64,000 nt of DNA from Cyclina sinensis (taxonomy: Eukaryota; Mollusca; Bivalvia; Venerida; Veneridae), in the NCBI GenBank assembly GCA_012932295.1, contig JAAONU010000001.1, forward strand, positions 32,519,449 to 32,583,448, in the 5' to 3' direction. Below the pieces are notes generated by a model. The model saw only the letters and a program-made list of their open reading frames with translations. It had not been told where the DNA came from and made no database searches. Positions 1 to 12,640 of the stretch are shown here, piece after piece. Each line of letters opens with the position of its first letter. Position 1 is the first letter of the stretch. The position numbers and the translations under genes are program-made.

Positions 1-1740
1 TGCTATCTATTGAGATAGTGTCAATAACATTGACCTTTTCTGCACTTATATTAACAACTGAATTACATTTTTGTGGCAAACAAACACAATAAATTGGTAA
101 TTTAGTTAAAAGAACAAATTAAAACAGAATGACAAAGAACAACATTTTATCTTATTCATTCATATATACGAATGTTTTAATCGTAATATATGCCAGTAAC
201 CAGTTAATATTAGAACAATTAGAAAAAGAACATGTTTATAATATTCAATTATCAAGAAATGCTTATATTCAAATATTATTGTGTTTTCAGTTTCGTCTTT
301 ATTTTCATTGACAATAATTGATATTCAGTAAGTTTATTTACTATATATATATCATATGTAGTACGCTTCGTCAAGGAAAGTGGTACACTTCGTCCTGGTA
401 AGCTTGTGCAGTGGTACGCTTCGTCCGACATTCGAAATTTCTTGGCGTGGAAAAATCTCGGGGTGAATAATATGCAAATCTTGTGTAGTGTGTTCTTATT
501 ACTCGAACAACTGTGCTTTGATTACTATTACAAGACTGTTGTTTGTAATGTATTGGTCAAGTGAGGTTTGAGTCTAGTTCATTGCTGCTGGAACCTAAAA
601 GTGATTTGAGCACATATCAGTTCATCAGCTAATTTACCCAAATGAAGTGAAGAAAATTATTCAGGGGTTTGTGAACGTTTTGCTAGGATCTAAATGTCTA
701 AAGACTTATTACCGCTTCTATTTCCTCGGCCATATCCCGTTCTTTGTTATGTATGTAACAGTAAAATGGAATGAATGGCAAAATGCTGCGCCAAGCAAAT
801 AGAAAGTAGAGTACTCTTTAATTTGAAGATACGGGGGCTAGTAATCGACGGTCTCCGGTCTCCGAACTCAGACGGTCGCCGGAAACCATCGTTTAGTGTA
901 AGAGAACAGTAGTAATAAGTAAGTTATAGTCAAGTAGACATTTCAGTCTTAAAGAGTTATGTGTTTAGCGTTATGGTATGCACTTTTTTCTAGTGACATA
1001 AATTGGTATTCCGGGATGAAATGAGTTGCTCGGGTTACGTTTCAGCTATCACTTCAGTTGAGCCCCACCCCATGCATGCATCAGAAATAAACGTTAGTCA
1101 CTATCATAAAAGAAACAGTGTTGTTAAACATCAATTTCACACTTTTGTACACTTGAAGCGCACTTGATTTAAACTTTTTGCATTACTAATACTCTTATAT
1201 TACAGTTGTTTTAAGTCCATTTTAGAGCCCTATTTTTAAAGCATAGTACGTCTTCTAACGAAATGATTTTTAAAGAATTTAATACGATGTCCAAGCATGA
1301 ACTTGACTGAAATTTTAAGTAAACGGATGAAAGCTTTTGTAAGGTTTTTTTTCAGCCAATAAGAAATCTTCGTTTTCAAAATATTTTACCTTTCTCTCTC
1401 AACGTTCTTGCATATCTTATGAACTATGTTTTCAGATATCATATAGTTAAGAAACTTTGATAATATTTTTAATCATGCATTTTAATCCTCTATGCGATTC
1501 CAACCCACGACTTTCTGATCAGCAGGTTGACATTTAATTATTGCTCTGACTAGTGACTCTTTGTCATGCTTTATTTAGCGCTTTACTGTAGAAAATTAAA
1601 GAGCAAAGGTAAGACAATTGAATTAAATTATTGAAAGAAAAGAGAGAGAGAAAAAACAGCCAAGCAAAAGAGATGCAGTCTTACTAAAACAAGTATTACT
1701 ACTCTGGATAGTTTAGATACACGATAGAACCATCGACATT
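1..1740. other. Non-coding stretch, no supported gene
   Basis: I see no convincing exon or RNA gene here. A short motif (gtggtacgcttcgtc and variants) recurs three times at about 358-432. A tRNA B-box-like sequence on the minus strand near 1495-1525 (plus-strand gattccaacccacgac) may be a decayed tRNA-derived SINE head. Otherwise the stretch is AT-rich and unremarkable. Confidence 0.5.
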
Positions 1741-1744
1741 CTAC

Positions 1745-1830
1745 AAGGTAGCCGGATACCTTCCTTACGTGAAACCTCTTGAGTGAGGTTTACTAACCAC
1801 TAAGCTACGGACGCCCCGATCAATCATTAT
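1745..1830 (-). repeat. tRNA-like SINE head (fragment)
   Basis: Read on the minus strand this begins with a run like ggggcgtccgtagcttagtggtta, whose A-box-like part is tagcttagtgg, and then continues as a degenerate tRNA-like body. It looks like the head of a tRNA-derived SINE or a tRNA pseudogene. The tail was not recognised. Confidence 0.35.
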
Positions 1831-2319
1831 CGTCGATTGCACATCGACATAATCATCAACGGTACCATTGATAACATATATCATTGTCAAATTCATCATC
1901 AACTTTAAAATTGTTTCCATCAACACCATCGCCGTCTCCACCTCGTAATAATCAACATTATCATCATTGTTGTCGTTTTCTTCGTCATTATCATCATCGT
2001 CTCCGCTATAATCATATCCACCTTTCTGATATCGCTATTGTCGATGGCATCTCGTTTTCAATTATATTGTGACTTCTATTTGCTTCCTTTTATTATTGTT
2101 ATATTTCCTTTCATGAAAGGAACTTAAGGGTATTAGTTTAAAGCTAAATATATTAATCTTTGAACAAAAGAGACTAATTCACTTGCGCGCTAAAAATATG
2201 CATATTTATTCATATCAGTGTTTTCTTCTTTTTCAGAAGTCGCTAAAATGAGACAGCGTTCTCATCTCTCCCTATACAAGAAACTCAGACAAAAACCATC
2301 ATTATATCCCCACAAGCAA
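1831..2319. other. Low-complexity ATC/CAT-rich intergenic DNA
   Basis: The part at 1820-2060 is rich in atcatc/catcatt runs, a degenerate trinucleotide repeat that keeps a Ser/His-rich frame open. I see no gene. Confidence 0.4.
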
Positions 2320-2830
2320 AGTTTAGTGTGTATTGCGGGGTGGGGAAGGGATATATAGGCATTTTCAAGTCAGTCGATCAGTCGGTCCATTTCTCGTCTT
2401 GGGTCATGGGCATAAATGAGACTATGTGTCGCATTCAATTAAAAGCGGCTTACCTCAAAGGTAAAGGTCACACAAAGAGGTCGTCAAAATTCCGAGTCCA
2501 CTTTCTCACTTTGTCATGCATTAATCGATTTTGAAATTATTTGGCACATGATACCAATGTGTTGCGTATAAATTTCCGGTCCCCGTCTTAAAGGTCAAAA
2601 TCACAGTTTGCAGAAAAAATGTGCTACTGTATACTTATATGTGTATATTATGAGCGATGTTCTTGTCCAGGTTCTAACTGTCTTGTCTGTATTTCGTGTC
2701 CGCCCTGTATTGTTGTCATGCATCAATGCATTTTGAAATAATTTGGCACATTATTTGCCCACATGATAACGGTGTGTCGCGCCAAGTCTTTTTTGAGAGA
2801 AAAATAATAGTTTTAAACGTTTGTTGACAC
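2320..2830. repeat. Dispersed repeat (aaggtcac family)
   Basis: Two imperfect copies of a block containing 'tttgaaat(a/t)atttggcaca' and 'gtgt(t/c)gcg' lie at about 2525-2570 and 2720-2785, with 'aaaggtaaaggtcaca' before the first. The same text recurs in the TRIM-like gene intron at 51300-51690. It is an interspersed repeat, probably a degenerate non-autonomous element. Confidence 0.5.
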
Positions 2831-3211
2831 TGGAAAAGTCCTCTTCAAATAAAATGTCAAAACAGTGACTTCGCCTTAATCAATTCCATACTGCATCACG
2901 TCAATTAAAGTTCTTACGACAAGTTTATAAGCGCTAATTATCAGCAACAAGGATAATAAACTTAACTTGAAAAAATACTATTGTCTTGGTATATTGGTAC
3001 GACTTTTGGATGCCTGTTAATACGAGAATGAGCTAGCCATTTCTAAGAAAAATATACATTTACCTTACTTTTTTCATATACTGAAACCAGTCATATATTG
3101 TACGACCAGAGGAAATGATAAGAATTCAGCTGATAAGAATACTAATCAAGAGCCATGCTTTACTGGCCAGTTATTCTATAAAATCTAAACAGAAAAAAAT
3201 ACAGCTTTTTC

Positions 3212-3485
3212 GGAGCGGATGTGATCCAGTGGTAACGCGCTGGACTGGTAAACCAGGGGTCCCGAGTTCGATTCCCCGCTCCTCCACTAACATTACTTAC
3301 AGTCTTTCGGATGAGACGTTAAACCGAGGTCCCATGTATTATTGCTATACACTGAGCATGCAAAAGAACCAGGGGTGTCTCTGGAATGGGATGCTTTCTG
3401 TATCTTGCACTACCCCCACAACATAAAATAACTAATCTCTTCAGGGGGCGTCGGTCATATGGGCAACCGGTACCGACGATAAATA
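3212..3485 (+). repeat. tRNA-derived SINE with conserved core
   Basis: The head (3214-3290) is tRNA-like: an A-box-like gatccagtggtaacg is followed by the B-box gagttcgattcccc. A core follows containing 'ggatgagacgttaaaccgag', then a tail with 'gtcatatgggcaaccggta'. An inverted copy with the same head, core and tail lies at 62553-62822 and a tail fragment at 34597-34640, so this is a real family. The core resembles those of invertebrate core-domain SINEs (MetaSINE-like). That family name comes from memory and was not checked. Confidence 0.75.
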
Positions 3486-4008
3486 AGCTCAAATAGATAG
3501 AACATAGCTTAAAAATCGTTGTTCACTCTAGAAAGTATATCAGTACGAAAAGAATTGTGCCGTATAATATTTCTTATAGATTCCCAATACACTATTTTCT
3601 TGTTTCCTTTCTGGAATTTGCATGTAATTTCAAATGTCGATGAGATGCAGCGCTGTTTGATAAATTATTCTACTTTCATTGTCCCAATTTGATTTTTGCG
3701 TTCAGTTATATTGTATTATCAAAAAATAGGTTAGTAAAATTACATAGTTACATACCACCTTTACAACTGTCAAAACTTTTTCAATACACAAAGCCTCATT
3801 AATGTGTATTTATCTAAATACTACTAGCACAATATTATTAAAACCAGTTTTCTATAGGCCTAGTTAATTGGTAGTTTTCTTCTCAATGTATTATTCTAGA
3901 AAGTTTTACTGTAGTCTTCTCAAATTATTTAACGACGTTTAACATTTTTGCCATTGACATTACCGTTGGAAATTGTAAAGAAAGGCGATCATCATGTCAC
4001 CTGCGTTA
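3486..4008. other. Left flank of the large transposon
   Basis: AT-rich DNA with no supported gene. The last bases before the target duplication contain 'atgtcacctgcg'. A similar 'atggtcacctacg' stands just beyond the right end of the element at about 25971, a direct resemblance wider than the 4-bp duplication that may be chance. Confidence 0.4.
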
Positions 4009-4012
4009 CCGG
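4009..4012. repeat. Target-site duplication, left copy (CCGG)
   Basis: CCGG directly precedes the TGTAAC start of the 22-kb element and is repeated at 25966-25969 directly after its GTTACA end. A 4-bp duplication with TGT...ACA termini fits Ginger1-type elements as I recall that family. CCGG is palindromic, so the match alone is weak, but the exact abutment on both inverted repeats makes it convincing. Confidence 0.8.
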
Positions 4013-4061
4013 TGTAACGAGAAATAAGTAGACTGAGAAAAAAGTAGACATATCCCGTTCG

Positions 4062-4071
4062 GCGCATGCGC
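4062..4071. promoter_or_regulatory. NRF1-like palindrome GCGCATGCGC in left end
   Basis: The sequence GCGCATGCGC is a perfect palindrome and matches the core of the NRF1 binding consensus. The same decamer sits at the mirror position in the right end (25907-25916), about 50 bp from each terminus. It could be a promoter element or just a conserved part of the terminal inverted repeat. Function is inferred. Confidence 0.4.
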
Positions 4072-4262
4072 GAATACATTTAGGCGGGAGTATGCTAATA
4101 TGATAAAAGGGGTCATCTCAAAACACAGAATGAAATAAAATTGTCCATAAAATTATAATTATCAAGTAATAAAACATTTAGTTTTGTAACTAGCATCTTT
4201 TTTATGTTTTTGTACCTATAAAATATGATTATTAAAGTTTACAGTAAGAAGGATGCTACAAC

Positions 4263-7200
4263 TCTGAACTTCTACAGCAGTTGCTGGACATGTCTACTTA
4301 TTTCTCAAGAGGTCTACTTTTTTCTTGGATTCTCTATGTATTTCTTCGAAAAATAACTTACATTTCTGAACTTGTATCGCAGTTGCTAGACATATCAACT
4401 TATTTATCACGATGTCTACTGCTACTATTTTCTTAGGCTCTTTACGTTTTTCCCACGTATAATTTCTAAAGTTTCGGAACAAGTATCGCAATTGCTGGAC
4501 TGTCTTATTTATCAGACTGTCTACTTATTTCTTAGACTCTGTACGTTTGTCTCACATATAGTTACTATATTTTCTGAACTTGTGTCGCAGTTGCTGGACA
4601 TGTCTACTTATTTATCAGGATGTCTACTTATTTCTTAAACTGTCTACGTTTTTCCCAGGTATAATTATTATACTTTCTGAAATTGTGTCGCAGTTGCTGG
4701 ACATGTCTACTTATTTATCAGGCTGTCTACTTATTTCTTAGACTCTCTACGGTTTTCCCGCGTATAATTACTATACTTTCTGCACTTGTGTCGCAGTTGC
4801 TGGACATGTCTACTTATTTATCAGGCTGTCTACTTATTTCTTAGACTCTACGTTTTTCGCAGGTATAATTACTATATTTTCTGAACTTGTGTCGCAGTTG
4901 CTGGACATGTCTACTTATTTATCAGGCTGTCTACTTATTTCTTAGACTGTCTACGTTTTTCCCATGTATAAATACTATACTTTCTGAACTTGTGTTGCAG
5001 TTTCTGGACATGTCTAATTATTTATCAGGCTGTCAACTTATTTCTTAGACTCTCTACGTTTTTTCCAGGTATAATTACTGTACTTTCTGAATTTGTGTCG
5101 CAGTTGATGGACATGTCTACTTATTTATCAGGCTGTCTACTTATTTCTTAGACTCTCTACGTTTTTCGCAGGTATAATTACTATAATTTCTGAATTTCTG
5201 TCGCAGTTGCTGGACATGTCTACTTATTTATCAGGATGTCTACTTATTTCTTAAACTGTCTACGTTTTCCCAGGTATAATTATTATACTTTCTGAAATTG
5301 TGTCGCAGTTGCTGGACATGTCTACTTATTTATCAGGCTGTCTACTTATTTCTTAGACTCTCTACGTTTTTTCCAGGTATAATTACTATACTTTCTGAAC
5401 TTGTGTCGCAGTTGCTGGACATGTCTACTTATTTATCAGGCTGTCTACTTATTTCTTAGACTCTCTACGTTTTTCCCAGGTATAATTACTATATTTTCTG
5501 AACTTGTGTCGCAGTTGCTGGACATGTCTACTTATTTATCAGGCTGTCTAATTATTTCTTAGACTCTCTACGTTTTCCCACGTATAAATACTATACTTTC
5601 TGAACTTGTGTCGCAGTTTCTGGAAATGTCTTATTATTTATCAGACTGTCTACTTATTTCTTAGACTCTCTACGTTTTTCCCACATATAAATACTATACT
5701 TTCTGAATTTGTGTCGCAGTTGATGGACATGTCTACTTATTTATCAGGCTGTCTACTTATTTCTTAGACTCTCTACGTTTTTCGCAGGTATAATTACTAT
5801 AATTTCTGAACTTGTGTCGCAGTTGCTGCACATGTCTACTTATTTATCAGGATGTCTACTTATTTCTTAAACTGTCTACGTTTTCCCAGGTATACTTATT
5901 ATACTTTCTGAAATTGTGTCGCAGTTGCTGGACATGTCTACTTATTTATCAGGCTGTCTACTTATTTCTTAAACTGTCTATGTTTTTCCCAGGTATAATT
6001 ACTATACTTTCTGAACTTGTGTCGCAGTTGCTGGACATGTCTAATTATTTATCAGACTGTCTACTTATTTCTTAGACTCTCTAAATTTTTCCCACGTATA
6101 AATACTATACTTTCTGAATTTTTGTCACAGTTGATGGACATGTCTACTTATTTATCAGGCTGTCTACTTATTTCTTAGACTATCTACGTTTTTCGCAGGT
6201 ATAATTACTATAATTTCTGAACTTGTGTCGCAGTTGCTGCACATGTCTACTTATTTATCAGGCTGTCTACTTATTTCTTAAACTGTCTACGTTTTCCCAG
6301 GTATACTAATTATACTTTCTGAAATTGTGTCGCAGTTGCTGGACATGTCTACTTATTTATCAGGTTGTCTACTTATTTCTTAGACTCTCTACATTTTCCC
6401 CAGGTATAATTACTATACTTTTTGAACTTGTGTCGCAGTTGCTGGACATGTCTACTTATTTATCAGGCTGTCTACTTATTTCTTAGACTCTCTACGTTTT
6501 CTCACATATAATTACTATACTTTCTGAACTTGTGTCACAGTTGTTGGACATGTCTACTTATTTATCAGGCTGTCTACTTATTTCTTAAACTGTCTACGTT
6601 TGTCTCACATATAATTACTGTACTTTCTGAACTTGTATCGCAGTTGCTGGACATGTCTACTTATTTATCAGGCTGTCTACTTATTTCTTAGACTCTCTAC
6701 TTTTTTCTCACGTATAATTACTATACTTTCTGAACTTGTGTCGCAGTTGTTGGACATGTCTACTTATTTATCAGGCTGTCTACTTATTTCTTAGACTCTC
6801 TAGTTTGTTCCGAGGTATAATTACTATAATTTCTGAAATTGTGTCGCAGTTGCAGGACATGTCTACTTATTTATCAGACTGTCTACTTATTTCTTAGACT
6901 CTCTACGTTTTTCTCACGTATAATTGCTATACTTTCTGAACTTGTGTCGCTGTTGCTGGACATGTCTACTTATTTATCAGGCTGTCTACTTATTTCTTAG
7001 TCTCTCTTCGTTTTTCGCACGTATAATTACTATATTTTCTGAACTTGTGTCGCAGTTGCTGGACATGTCTACTTATTTATCAGGATGTCTACTTAATTTT
7101 TAAACTGTCTACGTTTTTCTCACATATAATTAGTATACTTCTGAACTTGTATCGCAGTTGCTGGACATGTCTTACTTATTTGTCAAGATGTCTACTATTT
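4263..7200 (+). repeat. 103-bp tandem array, left (about 28 units)
   Basis: The unit is 103 bp and contains 'cgcagttgctggacatg', then GTCTACTTATTT twice at 20-bp spacing, then a degenerate third copy (ctctacgttttt) and 'ataattactatactttctg'. So each unit holds three diverged 20-bp subrepeats followed by an AT-rich linker. Units differ by point changes, with a few 1-2 bp indels. Short ORFs here (for example 5812-6075) are by-products of the repeat. Confidence 0.95.
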
Positions 7201-8519
7201 TCTGAATAGGAACTTGCTGATGGCTGGGTGCATTTGAAACTCGATTATGTAACATCTTGATTTCTTGTTAGATAGTACATAAGGTTTAACAAATACATAT
7301 CATATCTTGCCTAGTTTACGTCAGGAGTCTTGACAAAATTTTATACAGTGTCACTTTTTGCCTAGTTTACGACAGGAGGCTTGACAATGCAGTGCCACAT
7401 CCTGCCTAGCTTAATTTAAAAATCTGGATTATGTAGATTGAGTTATAGAGTTGAGTGGTACTTATCTATTATACTAGTCTCTAGGACTATAAAGTTGACA
7501 TAATTAAGCTCTAGTCTATGGAATAGGGTAGTCAAAGAGTTGAATGGTATCTATTTACAGTCTAGTCTATAAATTATATACCTGTAATTGTATCTAGGAA
7601 TAAAGAACAGATATTCAGTAAAAGGTATTTGAATAAGTCTAAAATAGAACATTAATGGGATGCCCTACAGAAAGCCCAAAACAACAGAAATGAAAAAGTC
7701 TAAACCGACCCTGACTGATTATCTTAAAGGTATCCTGGCATATATTCAAATTAGCCCCGCCAGTTTATGGCGGGTACCAAGTACACGCATCTGTTTGCCA
7801 AAAAGACACAAATACAGGAACCAGGAGGTCCATAGTGATGCTACTCTAGGTTAAGATCGCTTATTCCATATCAATATGTTATAGCCTTATTTTATTTATT
7901 GACATATCATTGTGTGTGGGTAGTAATATTTTTAAATTCGATCTGTTTAATATCTGTCTAAGACTTATTTATGGCAACTTTACCTTCTTGGTGGCTAGAT
8001 ATAAGCTCATAAGAGTGTAATGGCATAATGTTATTAGTTTCTGGCAACAATTTATCTAGTTATTTCAACTTTGGTAAGGACCAAGTGGTCTGGCAGAATT
8101 CTATCAAGGTACTGACAATTCTGCCAAAGACTGCCAACTATTTATAGTTTTTTTCAGGCTGGCACGGCAGGGTTGTCATGACGTCGTGTAGCTGATGACA
8201 TCACAATGGCATACCCTGGCTAGCATGGAAATAGGAAAATAATCATCTGTAGTTTTCACCAAATGCTGTGAAAAATGGGATAATTGATAACAAGTCTCTA
8301 ATTAAGCCTTACAAACTACTAGTATTTATACAATTAAAACTTTTTACAAGTAATATCAACTCAATTTCAGCTCATCTTCGGCTGTCTGTATGAAAAGAAT
8401 CATCATGAGAATGACCTGAAATGAAAAATAAAATCATAATCCTTGCTTCCATTGAACCCGGATCGGGTTAATATTAGATGTACTGTTCCATATTAATTAA
8501 CTTTTTAGGGCGAAACCAG
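7201..8519. other. Transposon interior, no supported gene
   Basis: A short direct repeat containing 'gcctagtttacg(t/a)caggag' occurs at about 7308 and 7361, with a partial third copy at 7403. A 64-codon ORF at 7660-7854 has no recognisable motif. A cluster of 'ctgccaa/ctggca' motifs lies at 8090-8220. I see nothing else. Confidence 0.4.
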
Positions 8520-9890
8520 AATACATAATGCTCCCCGAAATTTTTGGGAGAGCGTATAGTTGCCGCTTCGTCCGTCCCACATTACTTGGCCGCCCTATTT
8601 TTCAGCAACCGTTGGCTAGAATTCAACGATTAGGTAGCTTTATTTTCAGGAAGAGATGTGCATATTATCTGCATAATCCTATTTCTGTACTTACCACAGT
8701 GTTATGGCCCTTTGATATTTTTGCCCCCACTCTGAGAGGGGGCATTAAGATTTGCCCTTGTCCGTCCGTCTGTCCGTCCGTCCGTTCCACAAATTTGTGT
8801 CGCTCGTAGCCCAAAAAGTATTTGAGGTACGGTCAAAAAACTTTACAGGAATGTTAGTCAGCATTTGAAGTTGTGCACCTGGGGTTTCGCTTGTGGTTTG
8901 GTTCAGTAATGGCAGAGTTTTACCCCCTGAAATAGTATTTTTAGGCTTGTGTCGCACATAACTCAAAACATATAAGTCCTAGATCCATGAAACTTTGTAA
9001 CAATAGTTGTCAGCATGTGAACTTGTGCACTTGGGAATTTGGACGGAAATTGTTTTGAGATCGGCAGAGTTATGCCCCCTGATAGAGTATTTTAGGTTTG
9101 TGTTGCACATAACTCAAAAAGTAAAAGTCCTAGAGCCATGAAACTTTCTAAGAATAATTGTCAGCATATGAACTTGCGCACCTGGGTATTTTGACGGAAA
9201 TATTTTTAGTTAAGTAGAGTTATGCCCCCTGATACAGTATTTTTAGACTTGTGTCATGCATAACTCAAAAAGTTTAAGTGCTGGAGCCATGAAACTTTGT
9301 AAGAATTGTTGTCAGCATTGGAACTTATGCACTTGTGTATCCTGATGCATTTTAGTGACAATGCAGCGGGAAGTGGGGGCATCCGTGTCCTATGGACATA
9401 TTTCTAGTTTTATATAAATAGTACATATAGTATATGGTGTGATCTTTTCGCCCTATTTCTCAGCAACTCCTAGCTGGAATTCAACGAAACTTTATGGGTA
9501 GCATTATTATCAACAGGAGATGTGTATTTTGCTCCCCGAAATATTCAGGAGAGCATACAGTCGCCGCTTTTCCCGTTCGTTCGTTAGTTCATCCATGTGT
9601 TCATTCGTCCCACATTTCGTGTTTTTCTCGTAACATAAGTCAGAAACTTTTCAAGGCACTGACTTGAAACTTCACAAAGATGGATAGATCTCATAGTTGG
9701 AAAGTGCAATGCACAAGAACCATAACTCTCCACTACACGATTTCGGAGTTATTGCCTTTTTCTTATTTTGTATACTTGCATTTTGATGGGAGGCACAAGT
9801 CCAAAAATATTCAAGCTACCAACTTCCACTTATCTTCTGTAATCAAGAATAATTCGGGGAGCATCTTCCGGTTCTCTGGGTTCTTGTTTT
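8520..9890. repeat. Mosaic of two dispersed repeat families
   Basis: Family A begins 'atgctccccgaaattttt' (8528), recurs at 9531, and ends 'attcggggagcatcttccgg' (9855-9875), giving inverted CTCCCCGAA/TTCGGGGAG ends. Family B (about 8728-9412) begins near a TCCG run (8757-8785), ends 'tggacatatttctagttt', and contains three to four tandem units of about 150 bp keyed by 'cataactcaaaa' at about 8956, 9107 and 9255. B appears inserted in A. Both types recur elsewhere in the window. Confidence 0.65.
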
Positions 9891-9944
9891 TAATTTGTTG
9901 TGAAATAAATTAAGTATATTGTAACAAACCATATTTAAAGGAGC

Positions 9945-10214
9945 CCACCCGCTTGGCTCAGTAGGGAGAGCGCAAGGTCTACGGATCGGGGGTTCTTTGG
10001 TTCGTGCCCTGGGCGAGGCGGATGATTGAGTACATTGAGTATGAAGTCATTCCTCCTCCACCTCTGATTCATGTGGGGAAGTTGGTAGTTACTTGCGGAG
10101 AACTGGGTTAGTACTGGTATGAAATCCAGGAACACTGGTTAGGCTAACTGCCCGCCGTTATATGACTGAAATACTGTTGAAATGGCGTTAAACCCAACAA
10201 AAACAAACAAAAAT
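9945..10214 (+). repeat. tRNA-derived SINE
   Basis: The tRNA-like head has the A-box region tggctcagtagggagagc (about 9954) and the B-box-like ggttcgtgccc (about 9999). The body ends with 'ggcgttaaacccaac' and an AAC-rich tail (aaaacaaacaaaaat). Complete by appearance, on the plus strand, inside the large transposon. Confidence 0.75.
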
Positions 10215-10367
10215 ATTTTAAGGATCAAATGCTGTGTTTTTAAAGTAAAATGAATAAGGTGATATAAATCATCTATTTTGCATATATTCCTGGGAACATC
10301 CTGAAACGTTTAGTTTATTCAATATTCTTTCTAAGCATTATGTTAACATTGGTTCTTTATGTTGCAT

Positions 10368-10467
10368 NNNNNNNNNNNNNNNNNNNNNNNNNNNNNNNNN
10401 NNNNNNNNNNNNNNNNNNNNNNNNNNNNNNNNNNNNNNNNNNNNNNNNNNNNNNNNNNNNNNNNNNN
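10368..10467. other. Assembly gap of exactly 100 N
   Basis: There are 100 consecutive N, a conventional scaffold-gap size, so the true distance is unknown. It lies in the transposon interior, and the total length of about 22 kb is therefore a nominal value. ORFs that read through it are meaningless. Confidence 0.95.
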
Positions 10468-10989
10468 GAAAGTTCAGACACAAAGGTATGCGACTAAAAT
10501 TAACGGAATTCTCAATATATTTGAGGGCCGATGTTGTGTGTTCTGTTACGAAAACATAAAAATGTAGTGAAAACAACAAAACAGCATTATACATAATTCA
10601 CTTTTAATAAGCAGTGATTGCGTGATGCAACCATCGTTTAGATTTATGAACCGGGCAAATTTAATTCTATGTGTATAGGGGGAGTATACAAGTCTATGAC
10701 TTATTTGCTGGATTATAAATGTTTTTTTTTTTGTTGTTGTTAATGCCACCTGATTTTATATGAGGATTTGAAAAAAAGCTGATTAAAAATTGTTGCTAGA
10801 ACATTTGTAGTTCTAAGTAATGGAATTTTGTGTCAATGAGGAATGTGGCAGTAAGTTATGCTTAAATTACTAGTAAAACTGTGTAAATTTAAAGACATCA
10901 CATAGTCCTATTGTTAAATTACTGCATACATGTATATAGTCAGCCATGCTTTATAATTGCCACTAACTGACTAATTGGACAAATATTAA

Positions 10990-11285
10990 ATATCACTTCA
11001 TGTACATCCGTTCGTCCCACATTTCTTATCCACCCTATTTCTCAGCAGCCAACTATTGACTTGAATTTAACGAAACTTTATGGGAAGCTTCATTGTCAAG
11101 AGGAGATGTGCATATTATTTGCATGACCCGGTTTATCAACTTATTACACAGTTATGGCCCTTTAATGATTTTTATATTTAAATTTTGTCCCGAGACTATT
11201 TCTCTTAAACTACTGATGCAATGTAGTAACAAAAGCGTTCTTCGAGGAGCATCCACTGGTTCTACTGACTTTCTTGTTTTTTTTT
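10990..11285 (+). repeat. Dispersed repeat family A (truncated copy)
   Basis: 'ttcgtcccacatttctta', 'ctatttctcagcagcc', 'aacgaaactttatggg' and the end 'gaggagcatccactggttct' match the family A copy at 8528-9890. It ends in a T-rich run. Confidence 0.55.
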
Positions 11286-11736
11286 TGTTTTGTTTTTTTT
11301 GTTGTTAGATATGTGACTATAACTGTTTTTTATTACTTAATTGTTCAAAAGTATGCTATATGTGCGATAAAGCATTTACCATCTATGTGTACTGCCTCCA
11401 ATACCCTTTTATTAAATAGTATGTTACGTTCATGTTCAAGTAACTTACAGCGCTTATTTTATATGCTATCATTACCAGTCATATTTTTGACATTTTATTT
11501 ATACTAAAATAATTTTAGTCAAATTTGTAAGATTTGTGATGGTAAAGACAAAACAAGTGACACATGCTTCTTTCACGAGCAATACCAAGAATGTGAAAAA
11601 TTATGCAGTGTGCATATTCATGAAAATTATTTATATTATGACAACTTCACTGTTATAATTATATATAAATAAAACATAAATAAAACAGGAAACGCGGAAA
11701 TGCTGTTTCTGTAACAATACTAGATATGCGCATGCG

Positions 11737-12640
11737 AGCCGGAAGGCGACAGAACGAAACAACGACATTTTAAAGTTAGGAAGTTTCGTATTGGCGCGCG
11801 CGACAGAACGAAATAACGGCAGAACGAAATAACGACAGAACGAAATAACGACATCTTAAAGATTGGAAGTTTCGTAATGGCGCGCGCGACAGAACGAAAA
11901 GACGCCATTAAACTGAAACCGCGCGCACGACAAGACGAGATTCTACGGTGTTCCGTTGGGGCCATCGTGTCTTCGCTTCGGCGACCTAGAACGCCGAAGC
12001 GACGACACGATACGCCGAAGCGAAGACACGATGCGCCGAAGCGACGACACGATGCGCCGAAGCGACGAGGCGATAGAGCGATGACACGACGAGACGATAC
12101 GCCGAAGCGACGACACGATGCGCCGAAGCGACGAGACGATAAGACGATGCGCCGAAGCGAAGAGACGATAGAGCGATGACACGACGAGACGATGCGCCGA
12201 AGCGACGGCACGATACGCCGAAGCGACAACACGATAGAGCGATGACACGACGAGACGATACGCCGAAGCGACGACACGAAGCGACGACACGATGCGCCGA
12301 AGCGACGAGACGATAACACGATGCGCCGAAGCGACGAGACGATGCGATGGCACGATATTAATTTCGCTTCGGCGCATCGTGTCGTCGCTTCGGCGCACCG
12401 TGTCTTCGCTTCGGCGACCTAGAACGCCGAAGCGACGACACGATGGCCCCAACGGAACACCGTAAGATTCTGAGTATCGTTATGTCGCGCTCATAGTGTC
12501 GTTGTTTCGTTGTGTCGCGCGCGCGGTTTATCGTTGTATCGTTGTTTCGCGCGCGCCAAAACGAAACTTCGAAACTGTAAAATGTCGTTGTTTCGTATTG
12601 GCGCGCGCGACAGAACGAAACAACGAAATGTCCGAAATCA
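11737..12640. repeat. GC-rich foldback array (GCCGAAGCGACGA repeats)
   Basis: This is a sharply GC/CpG-rich island in AT-rich DNA. The centre (about 11985-12350) is an array of an approximately 21-bp unit, gcgccgaagcgacgacacga and variants. Inverted arms enclose it: 'ggtgttccgttggggccatc' at about 11949 pairs with 'gatggccccaacggaacacc' at about 12443. Further out, arms rich in 'ggcgcgcgcgacagaacgaa' and 'gaagtttcgtattggcgcgc' occur on both sides, some of them inverted. Arg/Ser-rich ORFs on both strands are artefacts. No known family was recognised. Confidence 0.8.

Larger units (their letters stand above)
4013..7200 (+). repeat. Left terminal inverted repeat (unique end + array)
   Basis: It comprises a unique end at 4013-4262 and a 103-bp tandem array at 4263-7200. 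The unique end contains two copies of the AAGTAGAC motif (near 4027 and 4043), a GCGCATGCGC palindrome at 4062-4071 and an AT-rich part. It pairs with the right inverted repeat at 20742-25965. Confidence 0.85.

Noticed and set aside
7660..7854. Possible transposon exon (64 codons)
   Set aside because: Composition is plausible (KPKTTEMKKSKPTLTDYL) but no motif, splice partner or homology can be supported.
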